Source: Rhyacophila brunnea (lineage: Eukaryota; Arthropoda; Insecta; Trichoptera; Rhyacophilidae). From it: DNA of 64,000 bases. Shown piece by piece: positions 22,455 through 33,388 of the stretch (its first letter is position 1; every line of letters starts with the position of its first letter). The notes under the pieces were generated by a model, which did no database searches, was not told the DNA's origin, and saw only the letters and a list, made by a program, of their open reading frames with translations. Location of the stretch: NCBI GenBank assembly GCA_022495005.1, contig JAGYXB010000700.1, positions 186,001 to 250,000 on the forward strand. Direction: 5' to 3'. Made by a program: the position numbers and the translations under genes.

Positions 22455-22565
22455 TTGTGGTATTATAATTGTTACAATAAGTTAGCCGTCCAAACTGACT
22501 ATCTCGCTCTAAAAGTTAACACAGCGAAGAGAGGTGCTGTTAAAACAGCACTTATTGTAACAATA
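22455..22565. repeat. Short inverted repeat related to the 44.3-kb palindrome
   Basis: AATTGTTACAATAAG at the left and CTTATTGTAACAAT at the right are complementary. GCTGTTAAAACAGCAC forms a second hairpin at 22533. The same ACTTATTGTAACAAT motif recurs in 44261-44566. Confidence 0.5.
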
Positions 22566-23235
22566 TTACAACTCGCTGAATCACCGATCAAAAACATCTA
22601 AAAACAAAAGAATGTGATTTTCACATGACATTCAAAAATTGCAGGGATGTGGAATATGATCAAAACGTCTTGCAGGTGCCGATTCAGTGCAGTGAAGTGA
22701 CCTAATTGTTGTTTTAGTGATTACGGTAAAGGTTCAAAATGAGCTACGGGATGGGAACATCAGTCCGATAACATTTTAAACACAAGAACAACGACATTAC
22801 ACACTTTTTTCCCGTAGCACCAGCCCATGACAGTAAGCGACATGCACCTCAATTTGGGTCGCGCTTTAGAATCTTATGGACGAATATATTATTATGTGAC
22901 GTGTGGTAGGGACCGAAACCGTTTGAGAAACAGCGAGGGTGCGCCTCACCTAATCTTTAACACAATACAGGTGTGTTTAGACTTATCCTTTGTGGTAGGT
23001 AGCCGAAATAGGCTTACTTTAGTAAGACGTTAATAGGAATACACGAATGTAAATTCTAGGTGTTTTGCGGTACAAAACAACCTATAATGAAGTGCTAGCA
23101 TACCTGCAATTAATGAAGGTTACATCTTTACAAATAAGCAGGTGAAAAGCTCATCTATGAATGTAGGAAAAATATGTACCACTCTAAATTATTGTTAATT
23201 CATTATTAGGTATTTTATACTGGCTTCTATAATGT
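22566..23235. other. No supported feature
   Basis: Apparently single-copy. The 68-codon frame at 22827-23033 resembles nothing that I know. Confidence 0.35.
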
Positions 23236-23314
23236 CGTGTCCGGAAACTTGTACGTATGCAATTCGCCGTATCACACTTCACCGTGTATCGGAAATAAGT
23301 AGGTATATGGCCGT
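23236..23314 (+). repeat. Family B fragment (host of the next element)
   Basis: It starts CGTGTCCGGAAACTTGTACG. The sequence resumes after the A insertion as ATGGCCGTATAATAAAGACC at 24425. Confidence 0.7.
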
Positions 23315-24424
23315 CAGTGGCGAAGGGTAGAGCTAGGCTGTTAAGATTTGCCATAAACATTGCACATTAAACTTTGTTAGTCATACATATTTGTTTTTAT
23401 TGAACTAAGAGCAGCATGCACAATCTAAGATTTCGATCCTAAGGATAAGTCGCCGAAAAGCATGACTTAACTATAGACAATCCTGAGTATAGAGTTAAGG
23501 AATCCTTAACCATAGACTACTTTTGTTATGAACACGCCCCCTTCTGTATTACCATTTACCACTGACAGCTGCTGTCAAAATAAATTCGCATGTCTATAAA
23601 ACAGTCCATACACTCAAATTCATTTAACAATGTACCTATCTTAATATGGATATTGATAGTGTTAATTCGTTTGGCATGTACTTGCAGAATATTATTTTAC
23701 TTTTATACGCCAGCCCGTTGATGCCAGATGATAAAATGACACTTGACGCTAGTGTTACCATGTTAAAAAAAATATCTTGCGGTGCCTGTGGAATCACGTA
23801 GGTATAATGACTTATAACGGAAACATAAGAGTATTATAATTAAATATTATTATGTATTTATAGTTATTGCATTTATAAAATGCAGTTGTCATATTTTTGT
23901 CATCGTTTAACAATTATAAAATAATTTACCTAAACTATAGGAAAGAGAATTTTTAAATATGGTATTATTTTCAATATAAATGATCTTAACTAAGGACAAT
24001 GTTTCTGCATAGTGCTTTCTGCTAATACGACAAAATTATGCACACTTTTTCATTCAAATTATTTTAGTTTTCGTTGGATTAAAAATACATATTACGTATA
24101 TCGTTGGTTCATTTTTTTTAAATTCATTAAGCCCTGCCTAAACCAAACTATAATCGATAAAAATATTATTCTACCTATAAAATATCCAAAGATATATATG
24201 ATTCAATCGCATAATTTTAAATATTTCATAGATATAAGAGTAGTTTTTTACTATTATCTATTATGGCTTGGTTTTTGCAGGGTGTAATTGAATTTTAAAA
24301 TCTAATTAACACCATCTGTAAATTGTATTATTATTTCATTGAAAACGAATACGTATGACTGACAAAGTTTAGTGTGAACTATTTTTGGCGGATCTTAACA
24401 GCCTACCTCCACCCTTCGCCACTG
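23315..24424 (+). mobile_element. Family A hAT, perfect 8-bp TSD, with nested Harbinger
   Basis: It starts CAGTGGCGAAGGGTAG and ends CCACCCTTCGCCACTG. ATGGCCGT flanks both sides (23307-23314, 24425-24432). This is the clearest evidence that family A is hAT. A family R element (23409-24028) interrupts the left arm, and the A sequence between the TAA site and the internal ATACGACAAAATTRTGCACA motif is deleted. Confidence 0.92.
23409..24028 (-). mobile_element. Family R Harbinger-like element, reverse, one end deleted
   Basis: It begins GAGCAGCATGCACAATCTAAG directly after the same TAA (23406-23408) used at 18801. It is the reverse complement of 18804-19460 over about 600 bp (for example CTGACAGCTGCTGTCAAAAT). 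The outer 35 bp or so of the right end is missing. Confidence 0.85.
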
Positions 24425-24605
24425 ATGGCCGTATAATAAAGACCGTCTTTCAAGTATGATTGTCCCTAGGCCTAAGAAATGTCAATGATTAATTTTAATT
24501 CTTTGTTGGTCTATAGTCAATTTACGCATAGTGTAGGTACTGCATTACCTAATCTAACCTTACCTTACCTACGGTACCTACCAGCGGCGAAGGGTGGAGG
24601 TAAGG

Positions 24606-25324
24606 CGTGTCCGGAAACTTGTACGTATGCAGTTCGCCGATTTACACTTCACCGTGAAGTGTGTCATCGGAAATATATGGCCGTATATTAAAGACCGTGT
24701 AATAGAGTAATAACGATGTAATAGAGTTTATTAAAAGCCTTAAATGGAGGTGGGCTGGACACATCGCTCGAAGAAGAGACAATCGTTGGACAAATCTAGT
24801 CATCCAGTGGCATCCAAGAAGTACAAAACGTCCGCAAGGTAGACCATGAGGCCGCTGGATCGATGAAATAATAAAGTTCTGCGGAAGTACGTGGCAACGC
24901 AATGCACAGGACCGAGAGAAGTGGAAGCAGCTTGAAGAGGCCTTCATCCCGCAGTGGATAGATTCAGGCTGATGATGATGATATTAAAAACCGTCCAACC
25001 TCTTGGGTCGTATAGTGCTGACATAAAATTCATGTATAAATAAATAAAACACGGTTATTGTCGGTTTACACTTTACAGGAAGCCAGCAGCAAAAACATTT
25101 TGAAAATAGCCGATATACTGGATTATTTGTTTGGTTATGTTAGGTTTTCGTTCTTGAAAACACGAATTGTGCTAAAATTAGCTAAGAAAATTGAATTAAT
25201 GTTTATATTGAATCCAATAAAATTGTAGACCGTATAGTGCAAGTACGGTCATCTCTTTCGGATATAAAAGCTCACGGCGAACTGTGCCACGGTGAAATAT
25301 TTAACGTACAATTTACATCTAACC
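24606..25324 (+). mobile_element. Family B element interrupted by a LINE
   Basis: It starts CGTGTCCGGAAACTTGTACG and ends CGTACAATTTACATCTAACC. It contains AAAGACCGT|CCAACCTCTT, the site where the LINE entered, and internal ATAGCCGATATACTGGATTA. The termini share TGTACGT in inverted order. A truncated family A tip (24583-24602) sits just upstream. The best-bounded B copy is 46110-46460. Confidence 0.8.
24699..24980 (+). mobile_element. RTE-like LINE, 3' fragment, 14-bp TSD
   Basis: It is flanked by ATATTAAAGACCGT (24685-24698) and ATATTAAAAACCGT (24981-24994), one mismatch. An almost open frame reads RWAGHIARRRDNRWTNLVIQ, then RPQGRP-stop-GRWIDEII, and ends QLEEAFIPQWIDSG before TGA and a (GAT)n tail. 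This is the C-terminal tail of an RTE-clade reverse transcriptase. One in-frame TGA (near 24848) shows decay. Confidence 0.9.
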
Positions 25325-25645
25325 ATTTTGTTTATCTGCATGTTATCATATTTTGACTTACAAATAACATTTTTGGAATTAGAACTGCGCAAATGACCTG
25401 CGGACACAAAAATATTATAGATTCGGTCCTGAGTATAATTCAAGTTATTATTCTTTGGCCTAGCCCTGATGATTCATGAATCACTATCTTCCGTCATCTT
25501 TCATCATCACATCATCGCGTCTCATTTTAATTCAAGTGTTTGTACTGCAATTAATTTTCATTTGAATACAGTGAAAAAACTGGTAAGTGTGTACAGAATC
25601 TCTACATATTATTATATTATATTATACGTGCCGTATAAGATACAC
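25325..25645. other. No supported feature
   Basis: AT-rich; no partner copy in the window. Confidence 0.35.
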
Positions 25646-25648
25646 CCA

Positions 25649-25850
25649 CGGTGGCCGCGCGGCTTAAGCGTTGGACTATCACGCCGTGGGTCTCAGGTTC
25701 GAATCCTGGGTCTAGCAAGTACACATATTGTTTTTCAATTTGTGTGTGAGTCAGGGTATGGACCTAATATGTTGAGCAAGTGGCTGACATCCATTTCTCG
25801 TAAAAACATAATCTGTTAATACAAACCTCTACCCTGTGGAGGCCCATATT
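25649..25850 (+). mobile_element. tRNA-derived SINE, copy 1
   Basis: The tRNA-like head has an A box (GTGGCCGCGCGGCTTAAGCG) and a B box (GGTTCGAATCC) at 25697-25707. The body follows with AATTTGTGTGTGAGTCAGGG, GAGCAAGTGGCTGACATCCA and TGTGGAGGCCCATAT. The TGGCCNNNGGNTTAAGC head resembles class II tRNAs (Ser/Leu), but the folded acceptor stem is lost. Driven by RNA polymerase III in active copies. The 3' tail is missing. Confidence 0.9.
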
Positions 25851-25888
25851 ATGATAATGTGGTAGCAACCTAATGTACTATTCACTTG

Positions 25889-26627
25889 TTAAAAGCATAC
25901 ATAAATGAAACGGCAAATAATTTTCAACAATAGATGGGACGAAATTTCGCACTCGTTGCCAATCTTAAAGCGGAGTCGAGGTGTGAGCACGTCAATTTGT
26001 TTTGTGATGACGTCGGAGGAATATATTCTTATATCGTGTAAAGATGACAAAAAAACGTTACGCATGTACACGAAAAAGAAAACATTTCAATGAATATATT
26101 ATTACTAATATAACAATAAACATAACATTAAGGCGATACTTCAGTGAAACGGCAAATAATTTTCAACTATAGGCGCGACGAAATTTTGGACTCGCTGGCA
26201 CTCGGAGACCGAACGTCGAGGTGTGAATACGTCAATTTGTTTCGTGATGGCGACGGGGGTATTAATTCTTAAATTGTGTAAAGATGACTAAAAACATTAC
26301 CCATTTACTTGAAAAAGAAAACATGTCAATGAATATAATATTATTATTGTTTCTAATACAACAATAAACAGAACATTAAATGGACGCATGTTGGATTTAT
26401 ATGACAAATTATATTTCGTTAGGCATGCGTCATCTGCACCCGCGACCCGCAATAATCGCCTAGCCACGATCTATTCAGACCATGCCTCAACTGAGGTATA
26501 GCCTTAAATGGACGCATGTTGAATTTTTATGACAAATTATATATTATGGCACGCGTCGTTTGCAACATCTCCGCGTCGCGTAGTCACGATCGTTTTAGAC
26601 CGTGCCCCAGCTGAAATATAGCCTTAA
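25889..26627 (-). mobile_element. Family C, outer copy containing another family C
   Basis: TTAA at 25889-25892 and 26624-26627 bound a reverse-oriented C element. At its internal ATTAAATGGACGCATGTT site a second C copy (26128-26507) is inserted. This gives a self-nested pair. Confidence 0.8.
26128..26507 (-). mobile_element. Family C, inner copy, TTAA on both sides
   Basis: The left end is TTAAGGCGATACTTCAGTG and the right end is CTGAGGTATAGCCTTAA, an imperfect TIR. Removing one copy plus one TTAA rejoins AACA-TTAA-ATGGACGCATG, the uninterrupted family C sequence. This is direct evidence of a TTAA target duplication as in piggyBac. Confidence 0.88.
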
Positions 26628-26639
26628 TGGATTTTAATA

Positions 26640-27720
26640 TGATATAATATTATAATGTATAATATAACCAAAATGTTGTTTATTAATACTACAATAGAGA
26701 GGGTCAATAACTATGTCTGTATAATTAAGTCAATAATTGACCAGTGGTGTAACAAAGGTGTTGCGAGCTGGGCAGCTGTCTCGGGCGCAGCTCCGGTAGG
26801 GCCGCAGAAGTGGAGTTTCGTTGAAAGTGCAGCAATAAAATGAACGGAAAAATTCATCCTAAAATGACTAAATTATCGGGGGACGAATCGTCTTTTTTAC
26901 TGATTGTTTAGTCTTTCATTTGGATAATTATATGTACTTACTGTGACTCCCCCGTAAGGTCCCCATTTGGGGATGTCTTTGTGTATATGGAGAGGCCCGA
27001 ATCGGTATCAGCTGATTGTGAAAATAATTAAATAATGTTAAATATCTGTCGGCAACATTGTCTGATTAGCGTTAAAAAAAATACGAATGGCAACGCCGCA
27101 TTTTGTACGGCTCTCAAGTGACCGTTGGTTTTAGCGGGAGAAGCGATTTTGACAGCAACGCTGTAAGCAGTGTTAACCTCGCTATCCGTCAAAATTAAAT
27201 TAAAAAGAATTTGTATAAAAATGTAACCGTTTAGAATATATTAACGTAAATATACCTTGCCGTTTCCAAAACAATTCCGGTGTGTTATCTGTTCACCTCC
27301 ACATCCCGAATCCAGACGAAAAACCAGACAACAAAATAAAAGTGACAGTTTGCTATTCACTTACCAAAATGGAGGGAAATGATATTACCTAATATTGATA
27401 ATTCACTGTTTTTTTCTTTTTATTAAATTAACTACATATATTATGATGAATTGTAAGTTTTCGCGAAACTGCTCTCAAACAGGCATGTTTAGGTCTATGA
27501 CGCTGACCGGTTTGGAGGTGAGTAGTTATTACAATAGTTACGTTGTCAGGATCAGCTATGCTTCGATTTTTTTTAAACTAATATCTTCCTCTCATCTTCG
27601 CATCTTCACAACTGCTCTGAAAAGTTGCAGTATTTGAATTTTTTCTTTCATTCGCCGCCCGTGTGCAGCGCACGACATGCCACCCCCACGGGACGTCACT
27701 GCGGGCGATCAAATGTTTAT
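26640..27720. other. Largely unassigned, with two element tips
   Basis: A hAT-like tip CAGTGGTGTAACAAAGGTG lies at 26742. A CGCCGCCCGTGTGCAG...GGGACGTCACTG end lies at 27651-27705 (compare 10566 and 49660). No gene is recognised. Confidence 0.35.
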
Positions 27721-27724
27721 TTAC

Positions 27725-28352
27725 TCAAGGCCATACTTCAGTTGAAACACGGTCTAAAAAGATTGTGACTGAGCGATGCGCGGATTGCGGGTCGCGGGTG
27801 CAAATTTTTTTCCAACCATGTCCGATCCTAATAGGATCATATGGGCCTCCACAGAGTAGAGGTTTGTATTAACAGATTTTGTTTTTTACGAGAAATAGAT
27901 TCAGCCACTTGCTCAACCTATTAGGTCCGTACCCTGACTCACACACAAATTGAAAAACAATATTTGTACTTGCCAGACCCAAGATTCGAACCTGGGACCC
28001 ACGGCGTGATAGTCCAACGCTTAAGCCACGCGGCCACCGCGGGTGCAAATAACGCATGTCAAACGAAATATAATTTGCCATAAAAATCCAACGTTTGTCC
28101 ATTTAATGTTCTGTTTATTGTTCTATCAGTAACAATATTATTATATTCTTTGACATGTTTTCTTTTTAAAGTAAATGGGTAACATTTTTAGTCATCTTTA
28201 CACGATTTAAGAATTAATACGCCCGTCACCATCACGAAACATATTGACGTGTTTCCAGCATTCCAAGAGTTTCCAAGAGTGGCAGCGAGTCCAAAATTTC
28301 GTAGTGCCTATGGTTGAAAATTATTTGCTGTTTCACTGATGTATCGCCTTAA
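27725..28352 (+). mobile_element. Family C copy interrupted by a SINE
   Basis: It starts (TCAA)GGCCATACTTCAGTTG and ends CACTGATGTATCGCC-TTAA at 28349-28352. The left TTAA has mutated to TCAA. The SINE sits at the CGCGGGTGCAAAT site. Confidence 0.85.
27806..28037 (-). mobile_element. tRNA-derived SINE, copy 2, 13-bp TSD
   Basis: It lies between CGCGGGTGCAAAT at 27793-27805 and 28038-28050. The reverse strand reads GGTGGCCGCGTGGCTTAAGC, a GGTTCGAATCTTGGG-type B box, the body, and a tail GGTTGGAAAAAA next to the left TSD. A full-length retroposed copy. Confidence 0.92.
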
Positions 28353-28974
28353 TATTATCAGTCGTGTGGCTATTAGCTATTCATTACTTTTAGAAAATAC
28401 CAAAAAAGTGGCTATAATCTAATTATTCAGTGATGTTGCAAATAGCTTTTATTGCAAGCCGATAAGCGGTAAATCGGGTAAATGATAAACCGATAACAGA
28501 TCTGATGGCATTTTATATTTTATCGCTTTTGTATTATCATTATCAATATTCATTCATCAGTCACTTTTGATCGGTGTATCACCTACGGAAAATGACATGT
28601 GGATAATTCTAAGAATGAATGAGCTGCAACACCAGCCCATATTATCATTTATCGCAAACATACCAACAATAAAATAATACAATTCTGCAGAAGCAGTTAA
28701 AATGTCAATAAACGGTACTTAGGCGGGAACTTCAAATGAATTCACATTAATTTTCTAAGTACTTAGGTACTGAGTGATAAGATAATATAATACAATTAAT
28801 AGTAATTAAAACCATCCAGTTATCCTTGTACAGAATTTGAATCGGGGGTTGGAGCGGACCCTTTTGTGAGTTGCTCCGCTCCTGGACCTAATTCTTGCAC
28901 CAGCTCCGCTCCAGGGTCTGCAATAAGTAATACATATAGCTTATCGTCGCTTCTACCGCTGAATACAGCCTATA
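28353..28974. other. No supported feature
   Basis: AT-rich. A short GGAGCGGACC...GGAGC segment at 28850-28915 repeats CTCCGCTCC motifs, nothing more. Confidence 0.35.
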
Positions 28975-29085
28975 TTTCCCATATCCAGACACTCCGCACT
29001 TTTAATCTAGCGATAAACACTTACGAATTATTGTAAACTGTCGCATCCATACGTGGTTATGGACTGCGCGTGGCTTAACGGTACC
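28975..29085 (+). repeat. Short repeat shared with 7284-7400
   Basis: Diverged copy of the block described at 7284, with TTCCCATATCCAGACACTCC and AACTGTCGCATCCATACG. Confidence 0.5.
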
Positions 29086-29639
29086 TGGGATCGTTTGTGT
29101 CCGTTGGTGTCGTCCGCGCCGTCTTGTCTTTTAGACACGCCACATCGGAATATTAAACCATGCATTGGATGCCCCAGATAAATTCAACTATCTATTATTG
29201 CCACGGTTTTTCCAGCCTTGCATATCGTAGAATATCGAGATAAGATCGTTGAGAAGATATATTTTTTCATTTACCTAAATTATTAATGTTTTTTCGGACT
29301 CGAAACCACCCCCCCCCCATTATGAATACGCTTGCCGTAGCTCTTTAGGCAATTACTATTCCGTAAAGCAGAATAGCGCAATTTCCTCGATTTTCTTGGG
29401 AAAATATAATAATTATTATCTAAAAGGCTCAAAGAAAACGGGGCGTTAAGGAAATCTAGAGGGGCGATGGCAGACAAATTGAAGAGTGACATTCCAAACC
29501 GGCCTTAGTCCAAAATTACAAATTTTCATGTTTTTATGGAATCCGATAGTGTGCTGAGATCTATAGTCTCACTAAAACTTATATTTTACAAAAGTCTCTT
29601 CAATTTGATGTCGAAATGTGCCTTTTTTTCAAAACAACA

Positions 29640-29960
29640 CTAAGGTAACGGTTGATTCCAGGGATCTCAGAAATAATGGGAACTGAAATACATAACGGGT
29701 AAGGCTATATCAGGCAACCGATTCAAGTAAGGAAGAATCCATGTTAGACTTACACAAGTGTTAAGAATACATTTTACGTCGAATACTGAAAACTGCTCTC
29801 GGTTTATGCATTTACGCTCATTTAATGTTGGTGTATCACATACACTATTGCACGTGCACAATGCGTGCTTCATTTTCGTAGGATACTCACACATTCAAGA
29901 GCCTGCTTCAACATGCGGCGTATTGAATATAGCCTATCGGTTTTCTATGTTCTGTGGTTG
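29640..29960 (+). repeat. Family L repeat
   Basis: It contains GGGAACTGAAATACATAACG, ACTGCTCTCGGTTTATGCA and TTCATTTTCGTAGGATACTC as in the other L copies. Confidence 0.75.
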
Positions 29961-30990
29961 ATTCTTTCCAAACTTGCCTAAGGATATGTGCGCATGCGCA
30001 GTTGAACTCTTTTTGCTACATTTACGCTCCAAGCGGCCATAATATAATATTGTAACACGTCAGATTAGAAATGTCAGACGAAATATTAGAGAATTTGTGT
30101 GTTATAAGTTCATGTGCACATCAGTAAACTATTTTTTTTATTGAAAATGATCCCTACATTGTAGTATTATTATATAATACCTATATTATGCTGTAAAAGT
30201 TACAATGTTTACCTTTTTATCAAAAAATGCAATAAAGAAATTTGATATTATTGTTATTCATTAATCATCCCAACAGACCTGTCCATGATCGATCACATTC
30301 TATTACACAATCATAATTGTACACACAAAAGATACTCAACTTTACTTTATTGTGTTCCAAACGGTACTTATTACAGACTTAGGGCCATTTTGAAAAGAAG
30401 TCAGTTTTTGAATGATTTTTTTTTTAAGTTTTACTATACTTTTTATTGTTATTTATAATTCATGTTTTCGAGTCTTTGATTTTTCTATGAAATTGCCAAA
30501 CATTATAGTACCGAAAAATTATGAGGTTGGAATGCAAGGAGGAATTGCAAATCATAAAAATATGATCATCTCAAAATCAGATTTTTAGATTTGGATTTAG
30601 AATGTCACTCTAGAAAAATCCGATGGAATCTAGACACGACACCACTTGAGATTCGATTTACTACTCGAATGCTTGGAGTCCCGTATAGACGGTTAAATTA
30701 GAGTCGCTTACACATGTAATAATGTGGATGCAGCTTTATATTTCATATACGTAGTCCATGGTTAAGTTAACTATATAAAATTGTCTGATTTCCGATATTT
30801 TTTTTCATACAAAAATTTTCGGTCGGTCGCGGCGACCCATAAAGTATGATATTTATTTTCTCTCATTGAAACATTCTTTGATCTCAGAAGTAGACATGGG
30901 TCACACCCTATCTATCCTATCCATATAATAATGCATGTTTAAAAATAATATTTGCAATAACTGTTTTTAAGATACAGATGGTAATGTAAA
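29961..30990. other. No supported feature
   Basis: About 1 kb of AT-rich sequence without partner copies, ORFs or boundaries that I can see. Confidence 0.4.
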
Positions 30991-30992
30991 TA

Positions 30993-31220
30993 GGTGGCCG
31001 CGCGGCTTAAGCTTTGGACTATAAAGCCGTGGGTCCCAGGTTCGAATCCTGGGTCTGGCAAGTACACATATTGTTTTTCAATTTGTGTGTGAGTCAGGGT
31101 ATGGACCTAATAGGTTTAGCAAGTGGCTGACATCCATTTCTCGTAAAAAACAAAATCTGTCCCGTGGAGGCCCATATGATCCAATCAGGATCGGACATGG
31201 TCGGAAAAAAAGTTAAAAAA
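30993..31220 (+). mobile_element. tRNA-derived SINE, copy 3
   Basis: It runs from GGTGGCCGCGCGGCTTAAGC through GGTTCGAATCCTGGGTCTGG to GGATCGGACATGGTCGGAAA and an A-rich tail. The body lacks the ATAATACAAACCTC segment present in copies 1 and 4. Flanking duplication not obvious. Confidence 0.9.
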
Positions 31221-31239
31221 TTATACGGGGCACTAGATT

Positions 31240-31510
31240 TTTTTTTAATCTCAAAGTGAGCGGTGGTCGAAATAAGTTTGAGAACCTACTAGATTCTAGA
31301 GAGAGTGTAAAAATATCAAACCATTTGCGGATTCGGGAAAAGCAAACCAGAATAAATTCTCGGCTAAAATTTATTTTTAATAAACCAAAGTGTGCTAGTC
31401 GATTAACAGAGTTCCGAGAAAAAATACCAAGAGCTAAGTTACCTCTCGAAATACGATCAATACATAAAAACCAAGAGAGAGCATATTTGTATTTAAGTGG
31501 GTGACTAGAC
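31240..31510. other. Decayed hAT tip with an incidental open frame
   Basis: GAGCGGTGGTCGAAATAAG then TTTGAGAACC reads, in reverse, like a GGTTCTCAAACTTATTTCGA hAT terminus. The 82-codon basic frame at 31256-31504 starts inside this tip and matches no family that I know. Confidence 0.35.
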
Positions 31511-31544
31511 TAGACCGCGAATAATGAGTACCAACCGTAACTTA

Positions 31545-31806
31545 ATGTTCGAACCTGGAACCAGTGTTGCCATACTTTTCTATGCCGATTATAGTACAAA
31601 GGCGTAAAAACTATAGTATGTCTGAAAAATATATAGTACAGGAACATTTTTCGTCTTGAACCCTTTAAAATTATAGTATTTTGGTATATTTGGCGTAAAA
31701 TTATGGTATTTTACATTTTTCGCTGAATTAAAAATTATAGTACAGTTGGCATCACTGCCTGGGTCCCACGACGCTATAGGCCGACGCTTGAGCCGCGCGG
31801 TCATCG
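31545..31806 (-). mobile_element. SINE head fragment split by a family M MITE
   Basis: TTCGAACCTGGAAC at the left and CCTGGGTCCCACGACGCTAT, GCCGCGCGGTCATCG at the right are the reversed B-box and A-box parts of the SINE. Family M lies between them. Confidence 0.75.
31562..31757 (-). mobile_element. Family M hAT MITE inside the SINE
   Basis: It starts CAGTGTTGCCATA and ends GTTGGCATCACTG. The flanks CCTGGAAC and CCTGGGTC match at 6 of 8. Reverse complement of 21399-21611. Confidence 0.85.
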
Positions 31807-31859
31807 TTTCAAGAATGCGTTTCCCAATAAGTTTAGTCACAGATCCTTTTTATATGTTT

Positions 31860-32679
31860 TACAAGGTCATGGTTCCATAATAATTGGATAACATATTTTT
31901 AATTGCCTATTGACGTAGGAATTTAAATAATAACTTCATTATTTTATATTCCACAAAAATATAATTTGCCAACGTCATATTATTCTGTGTGTAAGTAGGT
32001 ATGTGTTTTAAATTGATTGTCGACTTGGTCAACCAGAGGGCACGAGCTTAGACTATAGATACATCTAGACGCCACCCATTGCATTGCTAAATGAAGCTGC
32101 GTGCGTGCGTTTGGTTTGTGGGCGAGAGAACGCATTCGTATACAAATGTTTGAGACCATAGACCATTTCGCTAGTGCTCGAACTAGACGCTCAGAATTAA
32201 AATATAATTTTCTATTTATTTATTCATTATATAGTATTTTTAAGCGGTCAAAATGCAACCATTAGGTAAAGATATCCATAATTTAAGATATTTTAAAGAA
32301 ACACTAGGTCACTTGATATTAAAATACATAATAATATACAAATAAATTATCACGAACATGTATCAACTTACCTATGAAACGTAATACCATCTTCTTGCCT
32401 ATCACTTATCACATTTTAATACAACACACAGAACCATCTTTTCTACTAAATTAACTAAAAATATTTACCACTAACTTTATGTGCACGAGGCAATTCCATT
32501 AATACGTAACACAATTCTAATGAAGTCTGTCTTCTATAAACAGGCGTGCGCCCCCCCCCCTGGCTTCAGAATCCATCCAGTTAAACGCGATGGTAAAATG
32601 CTTTCCGTGTGACGTGTACGCCAGCTTATTGAATACAGACTCTAATGGGGTACATTTTCATGTGGTACCACCCAAAGAG
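31860..32679. other. No supported feature
   Basis: TCTAGACGCC at 32067 and ACTAGACGCT at 32190 hint at a small repeat. There is a poly-C run at 32550. No gene. Confidence 0.35.
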
Positions 32680-32759
32680 GTCATAAATATTTCCCATACA
32701 ACATTCCACGGTGAAGTGTGATACGGCGAACTGCGTACGTACAGGTTTCCGGACACGGC
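32680..32759 (-). repeat. Family B end fragment
   Basis: CATTCCACGGTGAAGTGTGA through GTACAGGTTTCCGGACACGG is the terminal part of family B in reverse. Confidence 0.7.
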
Positions 32760-33173
32760 ACTTCCTGGAGACGTCACTGATTAAAGATGTGCATTTATTT
32801 ATCCGCTTTGTTTGTGTGGAATAGAATAGATGATAAAATTATATTATTTAATATTAAAAAATATATTTGTTCGTTCAGACAAAATGGTGTGTACATTGGC
32901 AATTTTAACTTTATCAGAAATTGTAGTGACGAAAATTCCTAGACTCGGTACGATGAGGTAATGCCTCGCGTGACCTGGTAATTCAACCAGAGCTTCTCAA
33001 TCTTGTAACACTTGAGCTTTTTTTTAAATGATTATTCTGTGACAGAATTTGACTTTGCCCGCCCACGTACAACATCGACTCGACTGAGATACGGCCATAA
33101 ATCAAACCTTCAGCATTGTTGCAACTCTCTTCTGCGCACGCAGGGGACCATGCTGAGACAGTGACGTCCCTAT

Positions 33174-33388
33174 AATATTTTTTATATTTACTTTAAAAAA
33201 CATCGATTTTTATAAAAATATAAATGTGTATAACTTGAAATCCTTTTTATTTACATCAAATCGAGCTTCAATATTGGTATGGTCCCAATATTGAAGTTTG
33301 ATTTGATATACATAAGAAGGACTTCAAGTTATACACGTTTATATTTTTATAAAAATCGATGTTTTTCAAAATAAATATAAAAAATATT
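33174..33388. repeat. 215-bp near-perfect palindrome
   Basis: The two arms, about 100 bp each, meet near 33281 (CAATATTGGTATGGTCCCAATATTG). They differ at only a few sites across CATCGATTTTTATAAAAATA and ATAACTTGAA(A/G)TCCTT. Transcribed, it would form a long hairpin. Probably a foldback or terminal-repeat-only MITE. Preceded by a GTGACGTCCC motif (33161) like the family K end. Confidence 0.85.

Noticed and set aside
25644..25720. tRNA gene (A and B boxes)
   Set aside because: The same boxes recur at 27.9, 31.0 and 49.8 kb followed by the same 150-bp body, and no acceptor stem pairs. It is a SINE, not a tRNA gene.
25469..25819. 116-codon open frame and its reverse partner at 27869-28102
   Set aside because: Both frames share a GLSVGLSRRGSQVRILG segment only because they cross the SINE head. 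Typical SINE artefact.
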